The translations under genes and the position numbers were made by a program. The notes below the pieces were generated by a model that saw nothing but the letters and a program-made list of their open reading frames with translations, ran no database searches and was not told the origin of the DNA. 64,000 nucleotides of DNA from JBJHBP01 sp050485685 (GTDB lineage: Bacteria > Pseudomonadota > Gammaproteobacteria > Steroidobacterales > Rariloculaceae), in contig JBJHBW010000005.1 in assembly GCA_050485685.1 (NCBI GenBank), positions 62,001 through 126,000 of the forward strand, read 5' to 3'. Each line of letters starts with the position of its first letter. Within the stretch, counting starts at the first letter, position 1. This document shows, piece by piece, positions 14,184 to 23,117 of the stretch.

Positions 14184-17027
14184 ATGGCCCACACTCCAAC
14201 TGATTCCTCCGCATTGCAGCAACGCGTAGACAGCCTTCGTGAGCGTATACGCGAAGCGGACGAGGCCTATTACGCCAGGGCCCGTCCTGTCATGACGGAC
14301 CGTGAGTACGACGCACTGCTGGCCGAGCTGGAGCGTCTGGAAACCGAGCACCCGGAGCTCGCTGACGATAACAGTCCGTCACGCAGGGTCGCCGGCGCGC
14401 CCGGCCGCGGCTTTCGCACCGTGCGTCATGCAGTGCCCATGCTCTCCATTCAGAACACCTACGCAGTGGAGGATCTGTCGGCCTGGTATGACAGAACCGT
14501 CCGCAACGCTGCCGAAGCCGGCGGCGCGACGACCGCCGTGGACATGGTCTGTGATCCGAAGATCGATGGCGTGGCGATCAGTCTGCGTTACGAAAACGGC
14601 CGACTGATACAGGCCGTGACGCGCGGCGATGGCGAGATGGGCGACGATGTCAGTGAACAGGTCGCTGAGATTGACGCGATACCGAAGCGGCTGAAGGGCG
14701 CGCCGAAAGTGCTCGAAGTGCGCGGCGAGATCTTCATGCCGTATGCATCCTTCGAGCGGCTCAATGTTGCGGTGCAGCAGAATCTCGTCGACGCGATCGT
14801 TCAGGCCGAAAGCAGGTCACGCAAGCCGGCCGGTCACGAGGCGCAGCAGCTGCAGAGATTGCAGCGCCTTGAGACTTCGGTGCGTCAGCGGGAGTGCTGG
14901 CTGACACACGAGCAGATGGCGACTCTGCGCGGCGCGACTGAGCATTGGGCCGGACCGCTGCGTGACGCGATGAGCTCGCTGATGGAGGCAGTGGCTCTTT
15001 ATGGCGGCGACGAGAATCAGCCTCCACCGCTGACGGACGAGGAGCGTGCAACTGCGGGCTTGCAGCCCTTCGCCAACGCGCGCAACGCTGCGGCAGGCAC
15101 ATTGAAGCTGCAGGACCCTGCTACCGTTCGGCACCGACGGCTGGCCTTTGTTGCGCACGGGCGCGGGGAACTGCTGGGCTGGCCGGCAGTGGATCGTTTC
15201 TCGTCGTTTCTCGATGCTATTGCTGCGCTGGGCATCCCCGTCAGCGACCACGTGGCGCGATGCGCAACGCTGGATGAAGTCGTGACCGCGATCGCCGATT
15301 TCGACGCTCGTCGTACGTCGCTTGGTTTCGGCGTCGACGGCATGGTGGTGCGCGTGGATCGCTTCGACCTGCAGGAGAGCCTGGGGGTGACCAGCAGGGC
15401 GCCACGCTGGTGCATTGCCTACAAGTACCCTGCCGAGCGGGGCGCGACTGTGCTGCGGCGGGTCGACTGGCAGGTCGGCAAGGGCGGCACTCTGACGCCG
15501 CGCGCAACGATGGATCCTGTATTTCTTGCCGGTACGACGGTGCAGCATGCGTCACTGCACAATATCGTTGAGATCCGGCGCAGGGATCTGCATATCGGTG
15601 ACACGGTCGTTGTCGAGAAAGCCGGCGAGATCATTCCGCAGGTTGTCGAGGTGGTGGCCGGGAAACGCCCGGCGGGCGCAACTCCGGTGGCCGCTCCCGA
15701 TGCCTGTCCTGCCTGCCGGGGGGCGGTAGAGCGCGAAGGGCCGAAGCTGTTCTGCACCAATCCGGAATGTCCGGCCCAGTTTCGGGAGAAGCTCAAGTGG
15801 TTTGTCGGTCGCGGACAGATGGATATCGACGGCCTCGGTGAAAAGCTGGTCGATCAACTGATCGATGCCGGACTGGTCCGAGGCTTTGCCGACGTGTTCA
15901 GGCTGCCATCCCGCCGTGAGGAGTTGCGAGCCGCGCTGCGTAGGCCCGGTACGCAGGGCAGTGCACAGGGACCGGAGAAGATGGTTGACAACCTGATCGC
16001 AGCGATAGATGAGGCGCGCGACCGGGGCCTGGGCCGCGTGCTTGCCGGTCTTGGTATCCGCTATCTGGGCGCGACCAATGCGCGTGCACTGGCCGCTGCG
16101 TTCAGGGATGCCGATGCGCTGCTCGATGCGAGCGAGGCCGATATCGCAGCGGCGCTGTCACGCGGCTCACCCGAAAGCGATGACCTGGTCGGGGTGGCGC
16201 AGCAGCTGCGAAAGTCGGTCACCGAGGCAGACCCGGCGATGCTGGAAGCGCTGTTCGCCGATGACATGGTTTCGATCTGGACCGCATTGCTGCTGGATCA
16301 CTATCGCTCGCAGCAGGTCATGCAGGTTCGCGCAGCGAATCTCTATGGTGCGTTCGGAGATGCCGCCGCATTGTCAGCAGCCTCGGCGGAGGAACTGGCG
16401 GTTGCGATGTCCGGCTCGGGTGCGCCGCTGCCGATCGAGGAACGCACGGCCGAGACTTTGCACGCGTGGTTGCAGCAACCTGATCGGCAGCACCATATTG
16501 CTGTACTCAGGGAAGGTATCTGGTCTGCCGACGCCTGCATGCTGCTGATGTTGCAGGGCAGAGCCGGTACCCAGGCGCTGGAACGTGCACAGCGCCTGGC
16601 CGATGCTTTCCCGAACCTGTCGTCGCTTGACGCTGCCGATGACGAGACGGTGGCGGCTGTGCTGCGTGGCGGGAAGATTGCTCAGGGCATTCATGCCTGG
16701 CTGCAGTCGCCCAAGAATCACGACACATTGGCGGAGCTGGCCGGAGTGGGGGTGTCGCTGGCAGGCGATACTGCGGTGGCGGTGCAGGCAGACCGGCGCT
16801 TTGCCGGGCGGACGGTGGTACTGACCGGGGCGCTGTCTGCATTTACCCGCCAGGAACTGACCGAGAGGCTGGAATCGCTTGGGGCCAGAGTGGTCGGTTC
16901 CGTGTCGGGAAATACCGATCTGGTGATTGCCGGTGAGAGCGCCGGCAGCAAGCTCGACAAGGCCCGCAAGCTGGGCATCGAGGTCTGGGATGAGGACGCC
17001 CTGCTGCGCGAACTGCCGGAAAGCTGA
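14184..17027 (+). CDS. ligA: NAD-dependent DNA ligase LigA, unusually long
   Basis: 947 residues from the ATG at 14184, against the usual 660-700. All core parts are present: the Ia domain (about 1-70, with YYARARPVMTDREYDALLAE), the adenylated lysine K126 in CDPKIDG, the OB domain with KYPAERGATVLRRVDWQVG, a Cys4 zinc finger (C507, C510, C523, C528), the helix-hairpin-helix region and a C-terminal BRCT domain (FAGRTVVLTGALSAFTRQEL). Two expansions explain the length. About 90 residues (199-295) are inserted in the adenylation domain just before FANARNAAAG. The HhH region is about 250 residues long and seems to hold repeated units, two of them ending in HAWLQxPxxxxxxAxL. The enzyme seals nicks during replication and repair. 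Confidence 0.9.
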   Translation: MAHTPTDSSALQQRVDSLRERIREADEAYYARARPVMTDREYDALLAELERLETEHPELADDNSPSRRVAGAPGRGFRTVRHAVPMLSIQNTYAVEDLSAWYDRTVRNAAEAGGATTAVDMVCDPKIDGVAISLRYENGRLIQAVTRGDGEMGDDVSEQVAEIDAIPKRLKGAPKVLEVRGEIFMPYASFERLNVAVQQNLVDAIVQAESRSRKPAGHEAQQLQRLQRLETSVRQRECWLTHEQMATLRGATEHWAGPLRDAMSSLMEAVALYGGDENQPPPLTDEERATAGLQPFANARNAAAGTLKLQDPATVRHRRLAFVAHGRGELLGWPAVDRFSSFLDAIAALGIPVSDHVARCATLDEVVTAIADFDARRTSLGFGVDGMVVRVDRFDLQESLGVTSRAPRWCIAYKYPAERGATVLRRVDWQVGKGGTLTPRATMDPVFLAGTTVQHASLHNIVEIRRRDLHIGDTVVVEKAGEIIPQVVEVVAGKRPAGATPVAAPDACPACRGAVEREGPKLFCTNPECPAQFREKLKWFVGRGQMDIDGLGEKLVDQLIDAGLVRGFADVFRLPSRREELRAALRRPGTQGSAQGPEKMVDNLIAAIDEARDRGLGRVLAGLGIRYLGATNARALAAAFRDADALLDASEADIAAALSRGSPESDDLVGVAQQLRKSVTEADPAMLEALFADDMVSIWTALLLDHYRSQQVMQVRAANLYGAFGDAAALSAASAEELAVAMSGSGAPLPIEERTAETLHAWLQQPDRQHHIAVLREGIWSADACMLLMLQGRAGTQALERAQRLADAFPNLSSLDAADDETVAAVLRGGKIAQGIHAWLQSPKNHDTLAELAGVGVSLAGDTAVAVQADRRFAGRTVVLTGALSAFTRQELTERLESLGARVVGSVSGNTDLVIAGESAGSKLDKARKLGIEVWDEDALLRELPES

Positions 17028-17163
17028 TGCCACCGGACTTGATTGGCGTGTATCTTGGTACTTCTAAAGAGAATAAAGGGCACTTCTGCGCTAACTTCGC
17101 GCCCTGCCATGACTCTAATCGGACGCAGGAGTCGCTCTAACCTCTTCAGGAACGGGAAGCCAC

Positions 17164-18684
17164 ATGTCCAGCAAACCTCAATCCGATAACGATATGGCGA
17201 GTGACGAGAACTCGGCCAGTGCCGGCGGGCCCCGCAGGGCCAGAGCCAAATGGCCATTTGTGCTCGTGCTTGTAGTCGCGGCCGGCGGCGGTTATTACTG
17301 GTACCAGTCTGGTGAGAACGGGCCGGAAGAGAGGCCCTTGATCGCCGAAGTGACGATTGGCGACATCGAGAACACCATTGCCTCGTCGGGCAGTCTGGAA
17401 CCCCGCAACGTCATCCCGGTCGGTGCTCAGGTGTCCGGTCAGCTGCAGCGGTTGTTCGTCGATGTGGGCGATGTGGTCGAAGCCGGCGATCTGCTAGCCG
17501 AGATCGATGCCCGTGTGCAGGAGAACCGGGTCGAGGCCAGCCGCGCCAGCATAGAAGGGCTGCGAGCCCAGATCGCGGCACGCGAGGCGGCGCTGACCCT
17601 GGCGCGCGCCAACGCCACCCGGCAGGCGCAGCTGATGGCCGAACGTGCGACCAGTCAGCTGGAATATGACTCGGCGATGAACAACCTGGCGAATGCCGAA
17701 TCCAGTCTGGTGCAGTTGCAGCGTCAGATAGAGCAGAGTGAGGCCAGCCTGCGAACCGACGAGACACAGCTGGAGTACACGCGGATCTTCGCGCCCATCT
17801 CCGGCACGGTGGTCTCCATAGAAATGAATGAAGGCGTGACGCTGAACGCGACCCAGCAGGCGCCTACTGTGCTGCGCATTGCCGACCTGTCGACCATGAC
17901 GGTCGAGACCCAGGTGTCGGAGGCGGATATAGGTAACCTGCGAGCCGGCATGGAGGTGTATTTCACGACCCTGGGTGGTGGTGATCGCCGCTGGCACAGC
18001 ACCCTGCGGCAGATCCTGCCCACGCCACAGGTTGAGCAGAACGTGGTGCTCTACAAGGCGCTGTTCGATATCGACAATTCCGATGGTGCGCTGCTGTCGG
18101 GTATGACGACCCAAGTCTATTTTGTGACGTCGGCAGCTCGGAACGTGGTCACGGTCCCGCTGGGTGCACTGACTTTTGTCGACGCCAGTGGTGCCGGCGA
18201 TCGTGAGGCCATGATTCGCGAAGCGATGGATCGTGGCGGCATGGCCGGTATGTCACGCGAGGAAATGGCCGCACGTATGCAGCGTGCGATGGAAAGTGGC
18301 GAACTGCCGGCCGGTTTCCCGGGAGCCGGCGGCCGCGGTGATCTGGCAGGACAGGCCGGCCGGGCAAACGCCGGTCGTGCTGCAGTTCGTCCCTCACCCG
18401 GTGTCGCTGCCGAGCCCCGCGCTGCGACGGTTCGGGTTGTACGTGATGACGGATCTTACGAGACGCGCGATGTGATGATCGGCCTGACCAGTCGCGTGGC
18501 TGCAGAAGTCATTCGCGGCCTCTCGCCCGGTGAACGTGTGGTCGCCGGCATCCTTCAGGGTGATGCGGCCGCAGCCGCGGCTTCCGCTCAGCGTGGCGGG
18601 CAGCAGCAGTTCGGTGGCGGGGGTGGTTTCCCGGGCGGTGGATTCCCGGGTGGCGGTATGCCGGGCGGCTTCCGGGGGTTCTGA
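17164..18684 (+). CDS. macA: MacA-like periplasmic adaptor (HlyD family)
   Basis: 506 residues, longer than typical MacA (about 370). An N-terminal membrane anchor (FVLVLVVAAGGGYYWY, about 31-46) is followed by the lipoyl half VIPVGAQVSGQLQRLFVDVGDVVEAGDLL, a coiled-coil hairpin (about 120-195) and the second lipoyl half with FAPISGTVVSIEMNEGVTLN. After the beta-barrel comes a methionine/glycine-rich insert (about 340-400, AMDRGGMAGMSREEMAARMQ), and the protein ends in a glycine/phenylalanine tail of GGFPGG repeats. The adaptor links MacB in the inner membrane to an outer-membrane channel. It begins the operon with macB (1-base gap) and the outer-membrane factor. The low-complexity additions are unusual. 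Confidence 0.9.
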   Translation: MSSKPQSDNDMASDENSASAGGPRRARAKWPFVLVLVVAAGGGYYWYQSGENGPEERPLIAEVTIGDIENTIASSGSLEPRNVIPVGAQVSGQLQRLFVDVGDVVEAGDLLAEIDARVQENRVEASRASIEGLRAQIAAREAALTLARANATRQAQLMAERATSQLEYDSAMNNLANAESSLVQLQRQIEQSEASLRTDETQLEYTRIFAPISGTVVSIEMNEGVTLNATQQAPTVLRIADLSTMTVETQVSEADIGNLRAGMEVYFTTLGGGDRRWHSTLRQILPTPQVEQNVVLYKALFDIDNSDGALLSGMTTQVYFVTSAARNVVTVPLGALTFVDASGAGDREAMIREAMDRGGMAGMSREEMAARMQRAMESGELPAGFPGAGGRGDLAGQAGRANAGRAAVRPSPGVAAEPRAATVRVVRDDGSYETRDVMIGLTSRVAAEVIRGLSPGERVVAGILQGDAAAAAASAQRGGQQQFGGGGGFPGGGFPGGGMPGGFRGF

Positions 18685-18685
18685 C

Positions 18686-20734
18686 ATGAGTGCCATAGCG
18701 CCGGGTGTGAACGGGATGGCCGGGGACGCCGGGCGGCAGGTTGACGAAGAGGTCAGCCTGACCAGTCGCGACGTCGCGGTACCGTTGATCGAGTTGCGTA
18801 ATGTCAGTCGCACCTATGTCACCGAAGGCGGTGTCGAGGTCAAGGCATTACGCGATGTCAGCCTGAAGATCTACCCGGGCGAATTTCTTGCCGTGATGGG
18901 TCAGTCCGGTTCCGGAAAGTCCACGCTGATGAATATTCTCGGTTGCCTGGATCGACCCACCAGCGGCCACTACCGGTTCGCCGGGCGCGACATCAAGACA
19001 TTCGATGCGGATGGCCTTGCATGGCTGCGCCGCGAAGCATTCGGTTTCGTCTTCCAGAGCTACAACCTGCTCGGAACGGAAACCGCGGTGGAGAACGTCG
19101 CCGTACCGGGTATCTATGCCGGCATGTCGGCACACGAGCGCAGCGTGAGGGCGGAACAGCTGCTCAGTTCCCTTGGGCTGGGCGAGCGCATGGATCACCG
19201 TCCCAACCAGCTCTCGGGCGGTCAGCAGCAGCGTGTCTCCATTGCCCGGGCGTTGATGAACGGCGGCAAGGTGATACTGGCGGACGAGCCGACAGGCGCC
19301 CTGGATTCGCGCAGCGGCGTGGAGGTGATGGCGCTGCTGGAGGAGCTGGCGCGCAAGGGACACACGGTCATTCTGATCACTCACGATCCCAAGGTCGCTG
19401 CGGTGGCGGACAGGGTCATCGAGTTCCGCGACGGCAAGATCGTCGAGGACAGCGGGCCCAAGGCCGGCGTCGTGGATCCGGCACAGAACAAGCAGTTGCG
19501 CGACCTGTTCATGAGCCGCCGTGCGTCGTCCATGCTGGGCGGATTTGGCGAGGCCGTGCGAATGGCACTTCGATCGCTGCACGCCAACATATTCCGCACC
19601 GTGCTGACATTGCTGGGCATCGTCATTGGTGTGGCCTCCGTGGTCACCATGCTTGCGATTGGCGAAGCGGCACGACAGAACATCATCGACCGCATCAGTT
19701 CGATCGGCACCAACATCCTGCAGGTGCAGCCGGCCAGGGCGCAGGGTCAGCGACGAAACATGCCGTCAACGCTGAGATTCGAGGACGCGGACGCCATTCT
19801 GGCCAGCGTGCCCAATGTGCTCTATGTGCTGCCGGAACTGCAGGGCAATTACACCGTACGCTATGGTCGCGTCGACCATCAGACACGTGTGACCGCAACC
19901 TCCGAAGCATTGCCGGAGGCAAGAAACTGGCCGCTTTCGCGGGGCGTCTTCTATACCCGAGAGGACAGCGACACGTATGTCGCAGTGGCCGTTCTCGGTG
20001 CAACAGCGGCGGAAGAACTGTTTCCTGACGGGCAGGACCCACTGGGTGAATACATTCTGATACGCAACGTGCCGTTTCAGGTCATTGGCGTACTCACCCG
20101 AAAGGGCGGCTCGGCAGGCCTGGGTGGCGGCGATCAGGACGACACCATCTTCGTGCCCCTGAAGTCCGGCGCGATGCGTCTGTTCGGCGAGCAGTATGCC
20201 CGCCAGATCACTGTCGCGGTTCAGGACATCAATCGCATTCACCAGACCGAGGAAGTGCTGACCCAGTTCCTGACCGCGCACCGTGGTCAGGAGGATTTCC
20301 GCATCTTCAACAGTACGGAACTGCTGGAGACGGTCACGGCGTCGCAGCAGCAGTTCACGCTGCTGCTCGGGTCTGTGGCTGCGATCTCGCTGCTGGTCGG
20401 CGGTATCGGTGTCATGAACATCATGCTGGTGTCAGTCACGGAAAGAACGCGTGAGATCGGTGTACGCATGGCCACAGGCGCTCGTCAGCGCGACATACGC
20501 CTGCAGTTCCTGTCTGAGGCCGTGGTGGTTTCGGCCCTGGGCGGCGTCATAGGCATTCTGGTGGGCGTGGGGGCGGGCATGACATTACGCATGTTCGACA
20601 TCGACGTGTTCTTCACCTCATGGCCAATGATCGCGGCGTTTTCCTGTGCTGCCGCGACGGGACTGGTGTTCGGCTTTATGCCGGCGAACAAGGCCTCACG
20701 TCTGGATCCTGTACAGGCATTGTCCAATGAATAA
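18686..20734 (+). CDS. macB: MacB-like ABC exporter (ATPase-permease fusion)
   Basis: 682 residues from the ATG at 18686, just after the macA stop; the frame is open further upstream but only as antisense-free overlap with macA. The ATPase half has Walker A GQSGSGKS, signature LSGGQQQRVSIARAL, Walker B VILADEPTGALD and the switch histidine in LITHDP. A first membrane helix follows (FRTVLTLLGIVIGVASVVTML), then a large periplasmic domain (about 330-560) and three C-terminal helices with GSVAAISLLVGGIGVMNIMLVSVTERTREIG. MacB drives mechanotransmission-type export of macrolides, peptides or lipids in other bacteria. The substrate here is unknown. The stop codon overlaps the start of the outer-membrane factor. 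Confidence 0.93.
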   Translation: MSAIAPGVNGMAGDAGRQVDEEVSLTSRDVAVPLIELRNVSRTYVTEGGVEVKALRDVSLKIYPGEFLAVMGQSGSGKSTLMNILGCLDRPTSGHYRFAGRDIKTFDADGLAWLRREAFGFVFQSYNLLGTETAVENVAVPGIYAGMSAHERSVRAEQLLSSLGLGERMDHRPNQLSGGQQQRVSIARALMNGGKVILADEPTGALDSRSGVEVMALLEELARKGHTVILITHDPKVAAVADRVIEFRDGKIVEDSGPKAGVVDPAQNKQLRDLFMSRRASSMLGGFGEAVRMALRSLHANIFRTVLTLLGIVIGVASVVTMLAIGEAARQNIIDRISSIGTNILQVQPARAQGQRRNMPSTLRFEDADAILASVPNVLYVLPELQGNYTVRYGRVDHQTRVTATSEALPEARNWPLSRGVFYTREDSDTYVAVAVLGATAAEELFPDGQDPLGEYILIRNVPFQVIGVLTRKGGSAGLGGGDQDDTIFVPLKSGAMRLFGEQYARQITVAVQDINRIHQTEEVLTQFLTAHRGQEDFRIFNSTELLETVTASQQQFTLLLGSVAAISLLVGGIGVMNIMLVSVTERTREIGVRMATGARQRDIRLQFLSEAVVVSALGGVIGILVGVGAGMTLRMFDIDVFFTSWPMIAAFSCAAATGLVFGFMPANKASRLDPVQALSNE

Positions 20735-22148
20735 GGGTTTTTCGCGCCCTGGCGCGCTGATGGCGGGCACGCTTCCGCTGTTGCTGATTTCGGCCTGCGT
20801 GACACTGGATCCGCCGCCTCTGCCGGAAAGCGATGTGCCGGTCGCCTGGCATGGGCCTATGGAAGAAGAGGCCGGTGTCTGGCCGGACACCGACTGGTGG
20901 AATGCGTTCAATGACGCTGAGCTGTCGGCGCTGATTGAGCAGGTCAAGGCCAATAATCTCGATCTCGCGAACAACGAGCGCAATCTGCGATCGGCTCAGA
21001 TCGCTCTGGAGGAAGCCGGGTTCACGCTGTTCCCGGCGCCGCAGCTGTCCATCGGTACATCGGCTTCGGCTTCGCGCACCGATATCAACGGCATCAGTTC
21101 CTCATCCAGTTCTACCGGTCCATTTCAGTTAGTGGGATCAGTCAGTTATAGCGGAATCCTGAGCCGACCTGCGAACTACCAGCGCTCGGTGGCCGATTAC
21201 GATTCGCGGGTTGCACAGACAGCCAGCGTGGCGCTCAACACGCTGGGAACCGCCACCTCCACGTATTTCCAGATTCTGCTGATCCGCGATCGCATCGAGG
21301 CTGCCCGCCAGAACCTTGCGAATGCCGAGGAAATCGCCGCCATTGCCGAAGCGCGCCTGCGCGCGGGCGTCTCGGTGCCTATCGATCTGCTGCAGCAGCA
21401 GATCGCGATAGAGCGCGAGCGCACCAATCTGAGCAGTCTGGTGCAGAGCGAGCTTGCCGCGCGTTCGTCGCTGGCGCTGCTGCTGGGTCGCAGCGTGCAG
21501 GGGTTCAATGTGGACGGCCAGACGCTGCAGCTCATTGAAGTGCCGAAAGTGCAGCCGGGACTGCCTTCCGAGCTGCTGGTGCGCCGTCCCGATCTGATTC
21601 AGGCGGAAGCGTCGGTTCGCAGCGCGAATGCGAATGTTGCCGTGGTACGCACGGCGTTCCTGCCGAATATCTCGCTGACCAGCAACAACAGCGCCTCAAG
21701 TTCATCACTGGCCAATCTGGTGTCGTCACCGGATACGGCGTTGTCCATCAGCGCCAATCTGGTACAGACGCTGCTGGACACGGGGCAGCGCCGTCGGAAT
21801 CTGGAACAGGCAAGGATCACGCTGGAGAACAGTCTCTCCAGTTACCGGCGCGCGGTACTGGCAGCGTTCAACGAGATCGAGGTTCAGCTGAGCAACATTC
21901 AGCTGCTGGAGGCACAGGGGCAGGTCGCGGCACGCAATCTGGAGGCGGCTGAGGAGGCTTTCCGCATCGCTCAGGTACGTTATGAGGCCGGGGTTGCCGA
22001 CTACCAGACCATCCTGACGTCGCAGAACACGCTGTTCGCGAACCGCAACGCGCTGCTCGATAACAAGCTGCAACAGCTCAACGCGACGCTGGCGCTGGTC
22101 CAGGCGCTGGGCGGCGGCTGGCATGCGGATAACACGATCGTTCAGTAG
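20727..22148 (+). CDS. Outer-membrane efflux lipoprotein (NodT/TolC family)
   Basis: 473 residues from the ATG at 20727, which overlaps the end of macB by 8 bases. The N-terminus is a lipoprotein signal with lipobox LISAC, so the cysteine near residue 25 is lipidated. The body has the two homologous halves of outer-membrane factors: WWNAFNDAELSALIEQVKANNLDL and, in the second half, LLVRRPDLIQAEASVRSANANV. Conserved helices and a serine-rich strand (SNNSASSSSLANL) follow, ending near YEAGVADYQTILTSQN. It forms the trimeric outer-membrane exit duct for the MacAB pump encoded before it, completing a tripartite exporter in one operon. Confidence 0.92.
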   Translation: MNKGFSRPGALMAGTLPLLLISACVTLDPPPLPESDVPVAWHGPMEEEAGVWPDTDWWNAFNDAELSALIEQVKANNLDLANNERNLRSAQIALEEAGFTLFPAPQLSIGTSASASRTDINGISSSSSSTGPFQLVGSVSYSGILSRPANYQRSVADYDSRVAQTASVALNTLGTATSTYFQILLIRDRIEAARQNLANAEEIAAIAEARLRAGVSVPIDLLQQQIAIERERTNLSSLVQSELAARSSLALLLGRSVQGFNVDGQTLQLIEVPKVQPGLPSELLVRRPDLIQAEASVRSANANVAVVRTAFLPNISLTSNNSASSSSLANLVSSPDTALSISANLVQTLLDTGQRRRNLEQARITLENSLSSYRRAVLAAFNEIEVQLSNIQLLEAQGQVAARNLEAAEEAFRIAQVRYEAGVADYQTILTSQNTLFANRNALLDNKLQQLNATLALVQALGGGWHADNTIVQ

Positions 22149-22228
22149 AGCTGCGGACTGTGTCTCGGGCGGACAGCGGCCGTGGACTCTGGTAGCCTCA
22201 AGGCTGCTGCAGCCAGGAGATGACGCGA

Positions 22229-23032
22229 ATGCCCAGCACGCGCCCCGGTAACCCGCATCAGAAGTCCCGAACACGCCAGGGCATGATGGCGCTGCTGCTC
22301 GTGCTTGCGGCCGGCATCGCGAGTCAGTACGGCTGGAGCGACTGGCGCGAGGACATGGCGCTGTCGCCGCAGGCGGAGTTCCACATGGCGCGCATGATCT
22401 ACGACACCTCCCGCTGCGCCGGGTCCCGCGGTTTCTGTAATCCCATGTGGGCTGTCGACTATCCCGAGGCGGAAGGAAATTTTCTGCCAGCCCTGCGTCG
22501 CATGACGAACATGTCCGTGGCAGACGACAGCATCCACCTGTCACTGACCGACGACCGCCTGTTTGATCATCCCTGGCTGTTCGTGCAGCAGGTCGCGGCC
22601 GGCAACTGGCGTCCGACCGAGCGAGAAATCGAGCGGCTTCGTGAGTACCTGTATCGCGGCGGCTTCCTGGTCGTGGATGATTTTCATGGCGATCGGGAGT
22701 GGGCCATGTTCCAGGAAGTGATGAGTCGCATACTGCCGGGTCGACCCATCGAGACGGTGACCGAAGCCGACCCGCTGGCCAGCATCTTCTACGACCTGGA
22801 CCTCACCGTGCAGGTGCCCGGAGAACGGCATCTGTGGGGAAGGAGCATGCAGGGCCCCCCCAACTGGCGCGGAATCCGCGACGACCAGGGCCGCTGGATG
22901 GTGGTGATCAACCACAATGTGGATATGGGTGATGCCTGGGAGCATGCCGACGATCCCTATTACCCCACCGAAATGACCGCGACCGCCTACCGGTTCGGCG
23001 TGAACTATGTCATCTATGCGATGACGCGCTGA
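22229..23032 (+). CDS. DUF4159 domain protein, copy 1
   Basis: 267 residues from the ATG at 22229, chosen because AGGAG is 9 bases upstream; the ATG at 22220 touches that site and is unlikely. An N-terminal hydrophobic segment (MMALLLVLAAGIASQYG) exports or anchors it. The DUF4159 body includes EFHMARMIYDTSRC, WAVDYPEAEGNFLPALRRM, the glycine strand YLYRGGFLVVDDFHGDREW and the closing AWEHADDPYYPTEMTATAYRFGVNYVIYAMTR. The fold is related to class I glutamine amidotransferases, but no catalytic activity is known. A close paralogue lies at 28037-28837 on the other strand. DUF4159 proteins often neighbour MoxR ATPase/VWA genes, which are not present here. Confidence 0.8.
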   Translation: MPSTRPGNPHQKSRTRQGMMALLLVLAAGIASQYGWSDWREDMALSPQAEFHMARMIYDTSRCAGSRGFCNPMWAVDYPEAEGNFLPALRRMTNMSVADDSIHLSLTDDRLFDHPWLFVQQVAAGNWRPTEREIERLREYLYRGGFLVVDDFHGDREWAMFQEVMSRILPGRPIETVTEADPLASIFYDLDLTVQVPGERHLWGRSMQGPPNWRGIRDDQGRWMVVINHNVDMGDAWEHADDPYYPTEMTATAYRFGVNYVIYAMTR

Positions 23033-23117
23033 GCCGAATCCGCACGGTTCGTCGGCGGTCCGGCTCGACCAGGCGCAGCAGGTTCCGAAAGTGCCCGGAG
23101 CAGAAGGAGGCGGGGTA

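Noticed and set aside
18943..20028. 361-residue open frame inside macB on the same strand
   Set aside because: Arginine/glycine-rich out-of-frame reading of a complete ABC exporter.
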